DNA of 64,000 bases from Diospyros lotus (GCF_014633365.1 NC_068340.1:22733879-22797878); one strand, 5' to 3'; counted from the stretch's first letter, positions 41,405 through 55,800 are shown. The notes: generated by a model from the letters alone, not told the origin. Program-made: numbers and translations.

Positions 41405-44256
41405 TGTTCTTCACACTCCTTGGGACAGATAGTAAAAGAAGTATCTTTAACTCAATTTCTTGTCTCAAGTATCATCTGCTTAGAGACATTTGCTATTTAT
41501 ATTAGCTTCACAAGTGTGAAGGGAATTAGAAGCACCAGTTACAAGATTGGTTGTTATTGAAGAGAATAGAATAACTGAATAATATAAGCATTTAGAATCA
41601 TACAGGATTTGATGCCTGTCCTGCAATTGGCTTTCCCCACAGATGTAATAAGAAGCCAATCTTGGAAAGCATCCTAATGTGTTGCATGGATCTCATTCCT
41701 TTTAAGATTATTCAATTTTCTTCTTAATAGAATTTAATTGTTCTAGGACTTGCTGTGGGACATCTTGCTTAAATGTTACAAGAATTAAAGTGTAAATACA
41801 TCAAAATAGATCTCTTTTAATACTTTCTTGTTTATGGCTAAAATGCGTTTATTTTCCAAGATAAACCATTGATCATCTCCAAGAAATGGATCATGTGTTT
41901 ACCTAAGTTCATAATATGAACTCATGCCTTTAGAATTTACCTATATTAGACACAAAGTTCGAGATCAATTTTACAGATCCCAAACCTTGAAAGTACCCGT
42001 GGCTGGTTGGATTATTGTAATAATAATAAGTATTTCCTGCAGTAGTTGATTTTTGTTTTCTGTAAATATCACTTAAGACAGGACTCAAGCAATTGCAATT
42101 GGTATTGACTTGTGTTTGACAAGCAAGCGATGCTTTTCTGGATGAGGCATTATGCAATTATGCCTGATAGGAGTTCCGGCAGAACACATTGGTTTGCTGT
42201 GATTGGTCCAGCTAACACTTGTTCAATATATGATTGAATCTTATTTCATTAAACTAATATCAAGATCTTATCTTCCAATCAACTACTTATGAGGACTAAT
42301 ATGGGAATAGCCTATATTTATGAAAGAGGAATGTTACATAGGAAAAAGAACAACTGGTGGTAGCATCTTCATCAGACTAGCCATGATTATACATCTCAAA
42401 TCCTCAAATGTGAAATGGATCTGATCCCATCAATTTTGTCCAATGCTCTTGTGCCATCACATGGGCAGATTCCTAGTTTTGGGCCCACTCAGATGGACAA
42501 GATGCAAAGGGAGACTAGGGGAGGGATGGGCACCGAGGGTTGCCTAGGCAACCCTGCCGGTGAAGAGAAGTTGCCAGAAGAGTCAATCACGCATCTTCAC
42601 ATGCCAATGGTTTCCAGTGCATAACAGCTACAATTGACCTTTGACAACTCCTCTTGAACTCACCTCCCTCAGATTTGCAAGATTATGTTCATTACAGCTA
42701 TCAAAAAACAAGAAGCATTGGAGAAGTCAAAAGAAAGTTACAGTGCTTTGTGTTGCAGTAGAAAAACAAGCCTGTGTATGCTTTGCTCTACTTGATTTCT
42801 CATTTTTCCTTTTTTTATTAGATTTTCAGGGGTGTTTCGCATGCCTTCTCTAACTTTAGGAGTCATGACCTTTTATTTTCTTTTTTCTTTTTGTTTTTTC
42901 TTTTTTTTTTTTTTTCATTTTTTCTTGTCTGTAGATTAGGTGAGTGCTTGCCGCACTCTGCACCTAATCAGAGGTGTTCACCTAGTTGGTGCTTTAGTAA
43001 AGGGGCTTGCTGAACAATGTGCAAGGCTCTTCCATGGCGTGTTGCATCAGGTGAGTGCCTCTCTCACCTTTGACTACACTAATTTGATGAGGAAATTGAT
43101 TCTCTGGTGGAATCAGAAGAAGAGGGAGTTTTAGAGTCTTAACACTTTGTTGTCTCCTACAAGTAACTCTATTATTGGAGTAAGGTAGCAACATGGCATG
43201 TTTGGGGTCAAGGGATTTGACTCTATACATAGCTTCGACCATTTGAGCATGAAAACATTCTTCTGATTATATTTTGTGGTTTGTACGGTTTTCCATATAA
43301 CTTATGGAGCCTTGTTGTCTATTGTTTCTAGTTTTCTCTGCTTTATAGTTTGTGGTTAAACTTTGAAAGTTATTGGCACACAAAAGTTTGAAGTATTATG
43401 GCTAGCTCGAGTAGAGATTTGTATGTACCCTTATCTACTAGTGTTTGCTTGGATATCTGGGGAGATTTTTTTCCCTCTAAAGGTGAGCCTTGGTAGCAAT
43501 TCTATGATCACAGGTTTGATTTGTGAAAACAATCTTTTTGCAAAGGTTAAGGCTACCTACTAAAACTTCTCCCTGGACCTCCTCACAAAGCGGGGAGCCT
43601 TATTTTTCCCTTGGTTTTGAGACAGTTCTGTGATTGATGAGAATCTAATGTTTAGAAACTAGTAGCAGCTAGCTTTTAAGATATATGATTATTCTATATT
43701 CATCAAGCATAATGACCTTGTATTGAAAAGTACAGTAGGAAAAGTTATTCTTTTCAATGAAATGATACCATTTTATCATCCAATCGAGTGCATATGACTG
43801 ATTAAAAATGATGATGAATTCCGGACATGGTGAGCCTTATGTGACTTGAGCCGGGATTTGATTAGTAGACGGCAAGTAAAATTCAATATTTAGAACTTTT
43901 TCTTCATACAGCAGCTGTTGGATTTGGATTGTAAAGGTCAATATTTTCTTTTCTTTCCCATTTTTTTAACAGAAATCTATTAATCTTCAATCTGGTTGAT
44001 GGCGGCCACAATTTTGCAGATTCATCCTGATGCCGGGAAGGATATGCCTTTAATTAAACCAATCCTTAAATACCAAAGAATAAATTGCATAATGACAAAC
44101 CATCCTTTTAAATATTTATGATTTATTTAGTTAGGCTGGGCCTGGATAGGACTACATAGATAAAGATTACAAGCCAGTGATTTCATACTATCGATTAAAA
44201 ATCACATGCTTCATTGGCAGATAGACACTGAGCTTCTGCTAAGACACTCATCCTTC
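41405..44256. other. Intergenic DNA between the two small lysine-rich genes
   Basis: About 2.85 kb. It starts with the 5' flank of copy 1. An open frame at 42415-42624 (MDLIPSILSNALVPSHGQ...) has no recognisable motif. A T-rich tract lies at 42867-42917. No transposon ends were recognised. The region is the expected leftover of the tandem gene duplication. Confidence 0.4.
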
Positions 44257-44522
44257 TTATTTCTTCTTTGCTGTTGCTGATCTGCCACCTGATGCCTAAA
44301 ATAGGATAAAATGCCAATCAGATGAATATTGCCAAGATTTGTGTTGTCCAGCAGTTAAAATGTGTACTTATATGAAGACGCATGTACCTTCTTCTTAGGC
44401 TCTTGAGGTTTTTGCTCGATCTTCTTTGGAGCCTGGATAGAGGCTGGGGATTTAGTAGGCTCCTTCTTGGCCTGTGGAACTGGTTGAGAACCAGCAGGTT
44501 TATCAGCCTTCACTGATGACAT
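44257..44522 (-). CDS. Small lysine-rich protein, copy 2 (two exons, ~57 aa)
   Basis: Exon 1 is 44388-44522 (45 codons, MSSVKADKPAGSQPVPQAKK then EPTKSPASIQ) and exon 2 is 44257-44295 (ASGGRSATAKKK, stop TAA), joined across a 92-bp GT-AG intron. The protein is about 57 residues of low complexity, dominated by K, P, S, A and Q, with the same KKEPTK and final EPKKK as copy 1. A TATA box (minus CTATAAATT near 44603-44612) lies about 85 bases upstream. The short intron, versus 772 bp in copy 1, suggests copy 1's intron grew by repeat insertion. The conserved exon layout in both copies argues that these are real genes. No function is assigned. Confidence 0.72.
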
Positions 44523-45462
44523 TTTCCTTCTGATTTCTCTTCACACAAAAGAGACTAAAGCTTCTCTACCTTGCTGGCCTACCACTCCATTGAAAACACA
44601 TCAATTTATAGTTTATTTCAGTTCTTGTTAGAGAACTAGAACCATTATCTACATCAGAAGGTGAACTGACAGAAATCAATTCAAAGGAATAGAATAAAAG
44701 TGTTGGTGGCCCTTTCAAGAGATGCTGCATTAGATGCTTTGCTGTAATGTACTGCTGACACTATGTTGGTTGATACCTATTCTAAAGCAAGGCAGATTTT
44801 TACAGGCTATAAGCCTTATCGAAGAGAATATGGTTCTCTGAGAAATAATTTTGGATTTAGTACAAGGACATTCCGTAGATATTTCCCTTCGTTTACCCTT
44901 CCCCTAAAAGTTCTGCTGTTTTATGGTGTTTTTGTGTTGCTCCTCAATATCCTTGTTACTTGAAGGTGAAAAAACTCCAGTTATAGATGAATGTTATAGG
45001 TTAAGGATACAATGTCATTATGTTTGGAAGGATAAGAATGAATATATCTTGAAACTTGAGTTGAAACTAGCTACACCAATTACTAAACTAGGGGAAAAGA
45101 AAAAGAAAAAGGGAAGATTCTTGTAGTTTGTCATGTAGTTATTCTTTCTTTTTTGATGGAAAAAAAAGAGGAAAAAGGTAAGAAAGGGGTTACTACAATA
45201 GCCCTTTGTCGAGTTGCGTAATTTTTAATCTCTACCAGATTTAGAGGAAACCCAAATGATGCACTGTTTTCTACCTAACTTTAGCCAAGGGACACGTGTA
45301 TTAAGCGTCCTCTATATGGTGTTCGGGTAAGGGAAGTATCACTGTAGGTAGATTCCTCCCTCAAATTAGGTGTTTGGGAAACGGGAGCGAGATGAATTCT
45401 CGATTTCCTATAAGTGTTCTACTAGTTATACCTATGACCTTTGGTGGATTTTTGTTACGATC

Positions 45463-45494
<32 letters not shown>

Positions 45495-46657
45495 TATTCT
45501 CTTCTTGCAGTTAATCATCAATCTTTAAAAAGGAGATGTTATTGAGGATAGTACCCAACAAATTAACATACGTAGTTAAAGTAATGAAATGCTTCCAGTA
45601 TTCTGTATTATTGTAAAAATTTCTTATAGTAAAAGGAAAATTTTATTTGATAGATGCAAAATCAATGTTGGTGTATGATATGGAATTTTGGCAATTAAGT
45701 ACCAAATATCTCTAAAAGATAAGCCTAATTAAGAGCATGATGTTACAATGGATGTGTGATCACTAAAATAAAATAGAATAAAGAATAAGATTTTTCTTAA
45801 TGAGATTGGAGCAGTCTATTGAAGATGTGCGGAACATGATGAAAATGTCTTGGACATGAAAAAATAAAATCAAGAAAATCACTCTTTAGAAGAGGATGTA
45901 ATCAAAAAGTTCGTAGCAAAATATTTAGAGGGAAGAAAACAAAATTTAATTAAAAAAAATTTTGGACATGACATGAGATAAAAATGGTTTTATGAATATA
46001 TTGAATTGAGGCATGGTTTTGTGTCAGTTTTAATGTGCTTGACAGTGGTTTAGGCGTATCATTTGGATAAAATTTTGTAATCTGAGTCTTGTTAATCCAG
46101 AGTAAGGTTAAGAGTTGATGTTGCTGGTTTTGAAATTGATAGATGAAAACATAGAATTATTCTATTTTAGAGTACGGTTCATGGTAAGCTGACTCGGTAG
46201 CTAAGTCATCTGAACTACTTACCTTTTCCTTGGACGTGCTGGCTGTGAATTATCAAAGGTTCACTAGAGAAGAAAAATAACGCGGCAAGGAAGTTTTCAT
46301 ATTTTTGCATGGAGTAGGAAGACTGCCTGATGTCAGTCCTCTCTTTAAATTAGATTTCCAGATGCAAAGATTATCGGGACTGATTGGTTGGCTTTTAAAT
46401 TACCAGCCCTAGTTTTTATACATATGGAAGGGTAGATATAATATTTATCAATTTTTCTTCATAATGTCTTAAATTCAAAGGTGAGTTTTAGCAGCAATTG
46501 TAAGCTTGCTGGCTCCCTTGTGATCAAAATGTCACAATTATGAGATTTGGAAATAGTCTCTTTGAAAAAAAAGGAAAGAAAAAATTAAAAGAAGGTTACA
46601 TACAAGTACGGTTATTATGTGGCTATTGCAAAGCATGAGTTCTCTTGCTTGGGAAAG

Positions 46658-46692
<35 letters not shown>

Positions 46693-46975
46693 TTTTTTAA
46701 AATAAGTTAGATTCAACTAAATTTTCTGTTCTGTTTGTAATCCCCTTTATAATGTTTGATTTTAGTGCTCTTGTTCGAGTGTGAAAACTTGGGAAGATTT
46801 GTCACAAACAATCCGCTAAAAAACATACAACTTGAAAGTAGTTAACTGGCTACAATGTGTTACAATCAATGTGAATCTTCTGTTTTACACCACTTGGCTC
46901 TTCAATCCGGCAATTTGCCTCTCCATCAGGTCCACCCACTCAATTTCTATCTCTGTTCTCGGAGACTCTTGACTG
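44523..46975. other. Intergenic DNA with microsatellites
   Basis: AT-rich, with no recognised gene. It holds a (TA)n(CA)n microsatellite at 45463-45494 and a (TG)n tract at 46659-46689 followed by a T run. The region next to 46975 is probably the 3' UTR and downstream flank of the ABCG gene. Confidence 0.45.
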
Positions 46976-49900
46976 TCAACGAGGCTGCCCCATCCTCAAT
47001 GCTACATACGCCAAAAGCCTATATCCCACCAACATTGCAGCCAAAGCAGCCACATCCCAGCCCAAGTTATCAATACCCAGATTATCAATTGCCGGAAAAT
47101 CGAACACCCGGCAATGCTCCCCAAACTCGCATTCATAAACCTCATTTTCACCGTACTGAACTCCCACTAGAAGTTTGTAGCAGTAGTGGCTGAGTGAGAT
47201 GTACTTAAGCCAAGAGATGAAAAGGGGGATGTGCTGTATGTAGTATCCCCCGACTAGCAGGAACACGAGCATGGTCACGGATGCTAGGGTCGTAGCTTGC
47301 TTCACGTCCATTAAGATGGCTCCGAGGGCTAGTCCCAGCCCCTGGGAGACGAGCACGTTGAATAGGATGATTGATAGGGTTAGAAGGAATGTAACGAGGG
47401 AAGGCTTGAGACCTCCCATCCAGTAGGTGATGGTGACGAAGATGGTTGGGAGGACGAGCTCCATTGGCAAGTCGCCTGCCATCCGGGCAAAGTAGTAGGA
47501 GGAGAGACGATACATCCCTGAAGAACGCTCTTTTATCAGCATTGGTCGTTCTTGTGGGAACGCGAATATGGCATTGAACAGAGGAAAGAAGCCCCAGAAG
47601 ATTGAGAAGAAGAAGAGAAGTCCCACCTGTTGTTAGGTCATGTTCGATCTTGTTAACAACAGTAGAAGACTTAAAAAAAACTCATTTCAGAAGCCAAAAT
47701 CATGGAATACTGGAACCTTGCAGTACCTGATCTTGGATGTGTAATGTATTAGAATGCCACCATAGTAATCCTGAAAGAACTGCAACAGTCAAGACCTGGA
47801 AAATTCTTAAACCCGAGTAGGATTCGTGCTTTCGTTCTTTCAGCCCCCGTCTCAGCAACACCTTGAACTGCATCCACCAGCTGGTGCTCCATTGATTCTC
47901 ACTGCCTAAAACATTATGATCGATTAGTTGGATTTTTTTTTTTTTTTTTTGGAAATATATAGCTCTAAGTACCAAACTAATAGAAACTATATGTGACTTT
48001 GGGCTTACTTCTGCTGCTTTTGGATTGGGAAGTTTGTGCTGCTGATGGAAGAAGGGGGCTGCAGCTCCGACGAATCTCATGCTTCACGGAAGGGTGTAGG
48101 TTCTTCTTGTAGGAGGATACTAAGGACTGCTTAATTGAGTTTTGATCCTCAGGCAGCAGGTGGTCCAATGATCTTCCGTTTCCGTGAGACTCTGGTTGAT
48201 CTTCCTGTTTTATTATGTCGGGAGCCACGCCTGATCAAAATTCCAAACAATTTTCTAAGCAAATCGAATTGATGTTACATGCATGCCTTCATACTACAAA
48301 AATGGCAGCCTCCAGAGTACACCATGCACTCCAAAGGTTTTGTATAAATATATAGAGAGTATTCGAAGGTATTTAGAAATTATTTGCTCTTAACTTTTTA
48401 ATTTGATTTTAGATTAACGTTCATTCACTTTCATAAACCCCAAGTCCCAACCACCCTACCATTTTTTTTATTTTCAAAACAAGAAGAGTTTTGCTCTATC
48501 CTTAATTCACAATTTCTGATAGACTACTACTAGTGATGGTTGTTGATCAAGACTTCTTTATCCTAAAGATAATTTTTCCATATTTTAATAAATTAATTTA
48601 GCCACAGCGATTGTAAAAGTTCAATTAATATTCTCTAATTAATTAAGCACTCCAAGGCTTCACGTTAACAGTGTTGGATCTAGTAGCCTAAAGAGGAAAA
48701 CCAAGACACAGAGACAGACACAGATCGATTAAGTAGTTAATTTCGTTTATCTAATCATATAAATCACATACCATTGGCAAGATCCAGCAGAAAATCGGCA
48801 GGATTAACGAAATTAATTCCAGGAACATAGCCCAGTGACCCAAAATACTCCATCACCTTCCCGGCACCTCCACTGTAAATTGGGTACCCTTCTGATAAAA
48901 CCACCACCTTATCAAACATGGCATACAGCCTGCTGGACGGCTGATGAATGGTTGTAACCACCGTTCTTCCTCCCCTCGCCAGCCCCCTTAGCGTCGCCAC
49001 TATCCGCTGCGCCGTTGTCGAGTCCAGCCCGGAAGTTGGCTCATCCAGCAGCAGCAAGCTCGGATTCACCACCATCTCCTGCCCCATACTCACCCTCTTC
49101 CTCTCCCCCCCGGAGACTCCCCGGAAGAGCGGGCCGCCAACCACGCTGTTTCGGCACCTTGTCAGCCCCAGCTCCATGATAATCAGCTCCGCTTGCTCCA
49201 TCTTCTCTTCTCTACTGAGCTTGTTTGGCAGCCTCAGCAAGGCTGCGTAAGTTAGGGTTTCCAGCACGGTGAGGTGGGGGTAGAGAACGTCGTCTTGTGA
49301 AACGAAGCCGGTCTTTCGTTTGATTGAGCTGGAGAAGGGCTGCCCATTGTAGGTTATCGTGCCGGAGAATTTTCCGGCGAGCCTCCCAGCAAGGGCCGTC
49401 AGCAGGGTGGTTTTGCCGCTGCCGGAGGGGCCGAGCATTGCTAGTAGCTCGCCCGGCCGGACGATGCCGCTGACCCCATTGAGAACAAATCTTGTTTGCT
49501 TTGGCTCGGCTGACGAAAAGCAACTACCTTTTGTGGTTTCCAACTTCACACTGTATGCCACATCTTCAAACTGCAACATTTTGGTACATCCATGAACACA
49601 GTCAAATTCAATTCATATATATATATATATATATAGGGAAATGACAACGTTGACTTTGCAGCCAGGTTCAAAATTTATTGAAAATGAGATTACACGTGTA
49701 TTTTTTTGTGTGGTTACTTATATAGCGGGCATGATGATGAGAAATTATGTGGGAAGTAGGCGATGGAAGAACTTTTTCTGAAGCTTATAATTATTACCAT
49801 CAGTGTAACGGGGGGTAAAGTTTGACGTAGAATAGAAAATCTAGCAGGAGATGACTGTTGTTGGACGTCTGAAACGGCGTCCTCGATACAAGGGCTCACG

Positions 49901-49989
49901 TTAGCCACCGAACTTGGTGGCGCGGCCGCATGAAGAACGCCGGCGGGGCTGCCGGTGATGTTGGTTGTTTCATGCTCGGGGGGCATCAT
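46976..49989 (-). CDS. ABCG21: ABC transporter G family half-transporter, ABCG21-like (five exons, ~680 aa)
   Basis: Exons (minus order) are 49798-49989, 48772-49570, 48009-48230, 47727-47905 and 46976-47626 (stop TGA). All have GT-AG introns and phases agree, giving 2,043 coding bases. The N-terminal ATP-binding domain has Walker [10 protein letters not shown] (residues ~111-119), signature [10 protein letters not shown] (~216), Walker [13 protein letters not shown] (~236) and H-loop histidine HQPSS (~273). The C-terminal membrane domain includes [40 protein letters not shown] and [20 protein letters not shown], with the helices usual for ABCG. The start MMPPEHE and the linker [13 protein letters not shown] resemble plant ABCG21, but ABCG14 and ABCG9 are close relatives. 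Half-transporters dimerise; the substrate is not known from sequence. No stops or frameshifts were seen. Confidence 0.92.
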
Positions 49990-50697
49990 TTGGAACAGAG
50001 AGATAAGCAGAGAAAAAAAAAGAAAAGAAACCAAGCAAGAGTTGGGAGAATCAAAGGATAATGAAGAGAAAAAGATGGGAAAGAAGAGACGCGGTTGAAT
50101 ATGAATGGGCTAGCTTTCACATGCAGTGAAGGGGAAAGGGCGAGCTTTTAAGGTGGAGGCACGGGAAGCAGATTGAGTGAGGTCACGATCATATAGGTGT
50201 TGTTGAGGAACAGAGAGAGAGAATGGGTCCAAGGGAGGTGTATTCGGATATTACAAAATGTCCATTCCCACCTTTTTGTAGAGTACGTATTATTAATTAA
50301 ATACTCTACAAATTAATGCGCGTATATCTGCAAGTTTGCATATGTGTTTAATATGTATAGTAGTAGTTCTCTGGTGCTCCTCCACTCCGCATCTTATCTT
50401 AACAGGCAAAGGAAGAATGTGCTGGGTATTATTTTTTGGGTCCCTTGGTTTTATGTTTGAGCGCTGGTTAGGAGATAGTTCAGTAAATAATGAGTAATTT
50501 TGAAAAATGAAAAATACTCGTCGCCCTCACGTTTGCAATTGTGTTAGGGATCGAAATCTACTTATTAGATTCCTTGATTTACCTCTTTTGTTGAAATCGT
50601 GGGGCCGAATAATAGGGGCGTTTGTGATGGTGCGTTAACTAAAAATATGCACAATTTTTTTTTTAAACAAAATGAGTTATGGACATTAATATCTAAA
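49990..50697. other. ABCG gene 5' flank
   Basis: It contains the probable 5' UTR and promoter of the ABCG21-like gene (minus strand). The leader next to the ATG is pyrimidine-rich on the minus strand. Only a weak TATA-like CCTTAAAAG (minus, near 50138-50146) was seen. No other gene is recognised. Confidence 0.45.
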
Positions 50698-50840
50698 TGA
50701 GCGTTTGTTAAAATAAGTAAAATAAAATTGTATTAAGATTGTAATGTTTTTCAAATCAAGATATAGAATGATCAAGATAAGATTGAGAAACATTCTAAGA
50801 TTTTTATCAACTATTTGTTAAATTTTTTTAAATGTATTGA
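50698..50840 (+). repeat. Degenerate partial copy of the MITE at 58674
   Basis: GAGCGTTTGTTAAAATAAG followed by GATCAAGATATAGAATGATC and ACTATTTGTTAAATTTTTTT matches the left end of the 58674-59447 element in the same order. The right end is not recognised, so it is truncated or decayed. Confidence 0.6.
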
Positions 50841-52819
50841 AAGACACATACGTTATTTTTTTTTTTTATTTGTAAGGATCAAGATAAATTTATTCAAAAG
50901 AAAAAAAGATAAATTTGTCTGAAAAAAACTAGATAAGAAATACTCATGTGATTTTTTTTTTAAAGATCATTAAATAAATTTAATAAATATAATGAAAAAG
51001 TATTTTTTTTACTTGATGTAGTCACTTTATCTGCTAAAAAATATGCACAACTTTACTTTTTTTTTTTTTAAGGACGTAATGAATAGTTGAACACTATTAT
51101 ATAATAGGGAACAATATAAATTATATGTATATGTACAGTAATTTGTGGGATAAAAAGATTATTGACTTTTGAATGCCTGAAATCAATTTCCATGAACTTA
51201 CTAGACAATCATGAATATGTGTATAGTTTTTCTTTTCTTTCTGCTTACAACCTTTCATTATTAGATATTTTTAAGTTAGAAATTAATGATATGATTTGAT
51301 TAGATCTCTCACTGTTTTGTTTCTTCTTTTTATTGGCTTTTTTTTCTAGTACTAGTATTCCAGATGTAACGCCACTCTTTTGTCCATATGACATATAATG
51401 AGTTCATCATTAAAAATGATGGCACAATTATTGAAATTTTATTACTCCTTTAAAGATCATTACTTAGTATATATTACAAAGGAGAAAAAATTATAGCGTG
51501 ATACAATCAAAGATAATACACACACACACACACACAGAGCCAAAGAGTAATTTAAAAAATTAAAAATAAAAATGAATAATAAAACTATCATGAGTGTGGA
51601 CACATGTCAAATATTGATGCACTATTGTCACATGCCACGTGTGAAACAGGATAAGATCACTGGGGGGGGGGGGGGGGGGGGAGGGGAACTTCCAGCTTTT
51701 TGTTAAAATATTCACCACTTTTAAGTGACAAGACGGGTGGCAGCTCCAGAGCCCTCCCTTTCCCCCCTAATCATGTCACCTAAATTTCCTGGCCTGGATG
51801 ATTAACAACCCATTTGTATTGTCTAACCAACCCACCTGCAATTTCACCACTAATTTTAATTCTGTGCAGGGAGGCAAGAGGGTATGAAAATGGGGCCATG
51901 CTAGCTTATGCCCTTAATTAAAGCAAAATAATAATAATAATCTAAATAGGACAAAGAAGATCTTATGCTTTCATATTATTGAAAAAGGAGTTTTATTATT
52001 TTGTCCGTTGCTATTTTATCTGAAAATTTTACAGAAAGACTTATTAAGAGAGGTTAAAAAGTTAAAGATATCTCTCACTTAAATATAAATTTACCCTTTC
52101 TGTACAACCTCCTCTCTCTCTCTTTCTCCTCCTTATGGCCATCGTCTCCAACAACAAGATCCAGCACCTGCTGTCGTCTAGTCGCCTTCCTTCATATTAG
52201 TGAAAAGTTCCCCCCTTCTAAGAAAGTTATTACAGATACATACATAACTAATTGTCTCTGTTAATTAGTATGATATACAATAAGAATTGTACAATAATAA
52301 TTGAAGGAACAGTTCAAAAGTGGGGCATGATTAAAAGCGAAGGGCTTCATTGGGACGTATTACTTTTCTCAGTATTTCTTTTTGTTTCAATAATTAATAT
52401 GTATATTTATATATATATATATCAGATTTTTTAATACCCTTTATGTATAAATAACGAATATTTTATGTGTATATATATATATATATATTCTTTACCTATA
52501 TCTAAAGCCATCCAGATCAACAGGAAGGATGAAGTGGCCTCGCCGGGATGTCTGCTTGAGGCAATGAGTATATATTATTTAGGTCAAGCTGCTAGCAAGT
52601 GCATGTACAGCAGAGTGTGTCTTTTAGTTCATTTATTTAGTTTTATAAAAATAAAAGAAGCTAGATTCCTTACAAAATAGGAAATATTTGGTGCGTGTAT
52701 CCAAATTACTTGGTAGGTGCAAAAGGGGGTTATTACCATATTAAACCTACTTGTCATGCATATTAAAAAATTACAAAAACAAATGTATATGTATAATTAA
52801 GGGTTAGATGTAAAGTACT

Positions 52820-52850
<31 letters not shown>

Positions 52851-55800
52851 ATATAAGAAAAGCTAGAACCCATAAAATTAGTTCATTACATCAATTTAAC
52901 AACAGTTTTTAATTAACAATATATGGATATATATTTATATATATATGGACCATTGTGATGGTAATTCTTACAAATTATAAAAGAAATTCTATAAAACATA
53001 TCGCATTTTCCTCACCATATAATATTTTGCATTAACGTGATATCAGCTACAATAATAATGGCTTGAAGTGAAGGCTGCAACCATCATATACAAGCCTCCG
53101 ACTTGGGGTGTTTGGATTGAACTTTGAAGCACAGCTATCAACCAACCCAAATGTTTCCTCTCTCTCTCTCTCTCTCTCTCTGAGAATTAAGCAGAAAAAG
53201 AAACATGGTATCTTGGCATGTGGATGGGTGGTGTGTCAATATTGGAACTAAAGGAGAGGTGTTGGTGGTTCCGCTCTCAGATCTTTCTATGTGTCAGATG
53301 CCCATTCCACGGAAGAGATAGTGGCCAAGATTGTGTCGTCTTTCTTATTAAAGCCTCTCTCTCTCTCTCCCCGCCCCTTCAAGGGTGGCCTTGTCTTTAT
53401 CATTGAAAGCTCTTCCTAATGCATGAACTTTTTTATTCGCCAATTAATTGGTTGTGTTTTGCTATCGCTTGATACTTTATAGCCTTTCTAATCACTATTT
53501 GTGAAATACATCTTACCCAAGAAAAGTTAGCTGCCCATTTTTGACCGACCCAGGTAATGCATGTGTAAATATGAAAATCATGTCTTATGATGAATTATTT
53601 GGTAATTATTATTATAAAAAAACAATTATACATATATATATATATACACACACGAAAAAATCATCTTAATTTCGAAGAAAAACAGGTTGTTTTGGTCGCT
53701 TGAGTATATATTAAAAAAAAAATAATTCTGGGTCACTGTGTTTTTAAAAGCAAAAGTACATCAGGTAGACACATATATAAACTAAACCCTAGATAAATAA
53801 GGAAAAGAAAGTAGTGTTTTATCTGCAAATTTTTATCCTTTTTTTGTTTTTTTTAACGGAATCATATGGATAAGCCTGAAAACCGAGAGTTTATCACGTA
53901 ATAAAGCTAAATTCTTAATCCAATTCAATCATCTGAGAAGAAGGCCGTAGCTTTCCTTAACTGCCACGTCTCTATCCAAAAAAATAAAACGCAACTGTCA
54001 CATATTAATTATATATACACAAATATATATTATATAAAGTGGCTGCCGCTTTTAATCAATACTGTCATGGTTCCCCCTTGCTTTAAACTGTCACGGCATG
54101 CACATAAAAAAGATAAAAAGAATTATCTACTTTACAGTTTTTACTGTATTAATTGTTGGATCACTTTGAACCATATATATAAATATAAATCTTAGATGAA
54201 TATTATGAATTGAAGTACTGCATTTAGCCAAGTGTCTTTTGTAGGGTTGCTTCCCTGAGCTTTTTAAGAGGATATGAATGTGTCTGTTTAATGTTACTTT
54301 TCCTTCTTCACTTTGCCTTTAGCTTTTAATATCTTCTCGGGCTGGATGAGATTGGTGTTCTAAGATTCATCTATGGAGAGAGCACATAACAGTGAAAGTT
54401 GTCGCATGTTTTAGAGATGCTTTTAGCACTGCCAGTATTAGTTATTATTTGATTATGAGAAATCAAGAGCCCACGTGTCATACTTTGCGTGTTGGGTTCT
54501 AGAGGAGCATTAACTTGAAGCAATAATATTTTGGTTAATAATGTCGATGTTTCAATTTATCATAAACTAATGTTAGAAATTAAATATTGATTTAATTGAT
54601 AAAGGAATCAAACTTCTCGTGAATGACTCTCTCTCTCTCTCTCTGTTTTCTTTATGACATTTGTTGTTATCGTTATAATAATATTATTATAAAATTGAAG
54701 AGTTACTAAAGTTATGATTCGAAAGGGTTGGATTGAAAGAAGATTTTGAACTCCTTTTCTTCAATAGTGTAACAAGAAAAGATATTTACGGAAAGAATTT
54801 GTACTATTTCTTATCTTTCATGTACATGCAACAACAATAAGCCATAAATTATGCATACAAAATCTGTACATTGACTTGTTTTACAGAATTTTGAACCTGA
54901 TCACAGAGGAGATAATAATCATTATCTTCTTTTTATCATACAGATAGAAGATGAACGAAGGAGAAAAGGAGACTGAAAATGAAAAAAAAAAATGGTTTGT
55001 CCAGTCAGATGATAATGCTCAATGAATCAAGTGTAGAAAAACCAACTTGTTAAATTGTTAGGCTGGGAAGCATTAAGGATGGCTGATTTATTTGGGCAAA
55101 GAATAGGTTTAGATGAGAGCAACCCCTTAAAGGCACCATATTTGGTGAAACCACAGACTGGAGCTTCCCTTTCTACGGTCATTTTAATTTGCATCAAATT
55201 AAAAGAAGTTGAAAGGGTTGAGAGTTTAATTCTTTTGGAGTGTTTTGACCAATATATATATGTATATGTGTATATGTATTAATGTATATCTATAATCAAG
55301 TTGCTTTTCTCAAGAAACAAATTAACATTAGCTAGCTACTAACATTTTCCCTTGTCCTTCTATTCATTAAAAATGAAAAACATTTTGATGAATCCAAAGC
55401 ACGCGCGCGCGCGCGCACACACACATATAGCTGGAGATGATGAAGTAATTTCCAAATGTAGTGGAATCCTCACAACAAAACCTTAGGTGGGTTCAGAAGC
55501 GTGTACGAAAGATGGAATTGATCGAAAAATCCAAGGGAACATGTGGGGGGAAATGAAAAGAAAATGCTGGGAAAATTAATAATAATGAGATTCCCACTTA
55601 CGGTTTGTAACCCTCCTTCGTTCGTCTATGCTATTTTCAATTGCTTCCATGGCTGTCTTCCATTGTGTTTGTGGATATATGGTTCCTTTTCCGTGGCATT
55701 TTCATCCGCTTTTATTAACTGCCATTTGGATAGACATATGCCCCTTTGTGGACCTTTTCTAACTAGGTCTGGTCGACAATGGAACCACTAATTGATGACC

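Noticed and set aside
42415..42624. 69-codon open frame between the two small genes
   Set aside because: No motif, no splice or promoter context and no paralogue seen; it is consistent with chance.
49990..50034. Upstream extension of the ABCG first exon
   Set aside because: The frame stays open, but there is no ATG upstream of the MMPPEHE start at 49989; the start is placed there in line with relatives.
53040..53430. Possible microRNA precursor
   Set aside because: I compared it with the common plant microRNA sequences I know and found no match, and no convincing fold-back.
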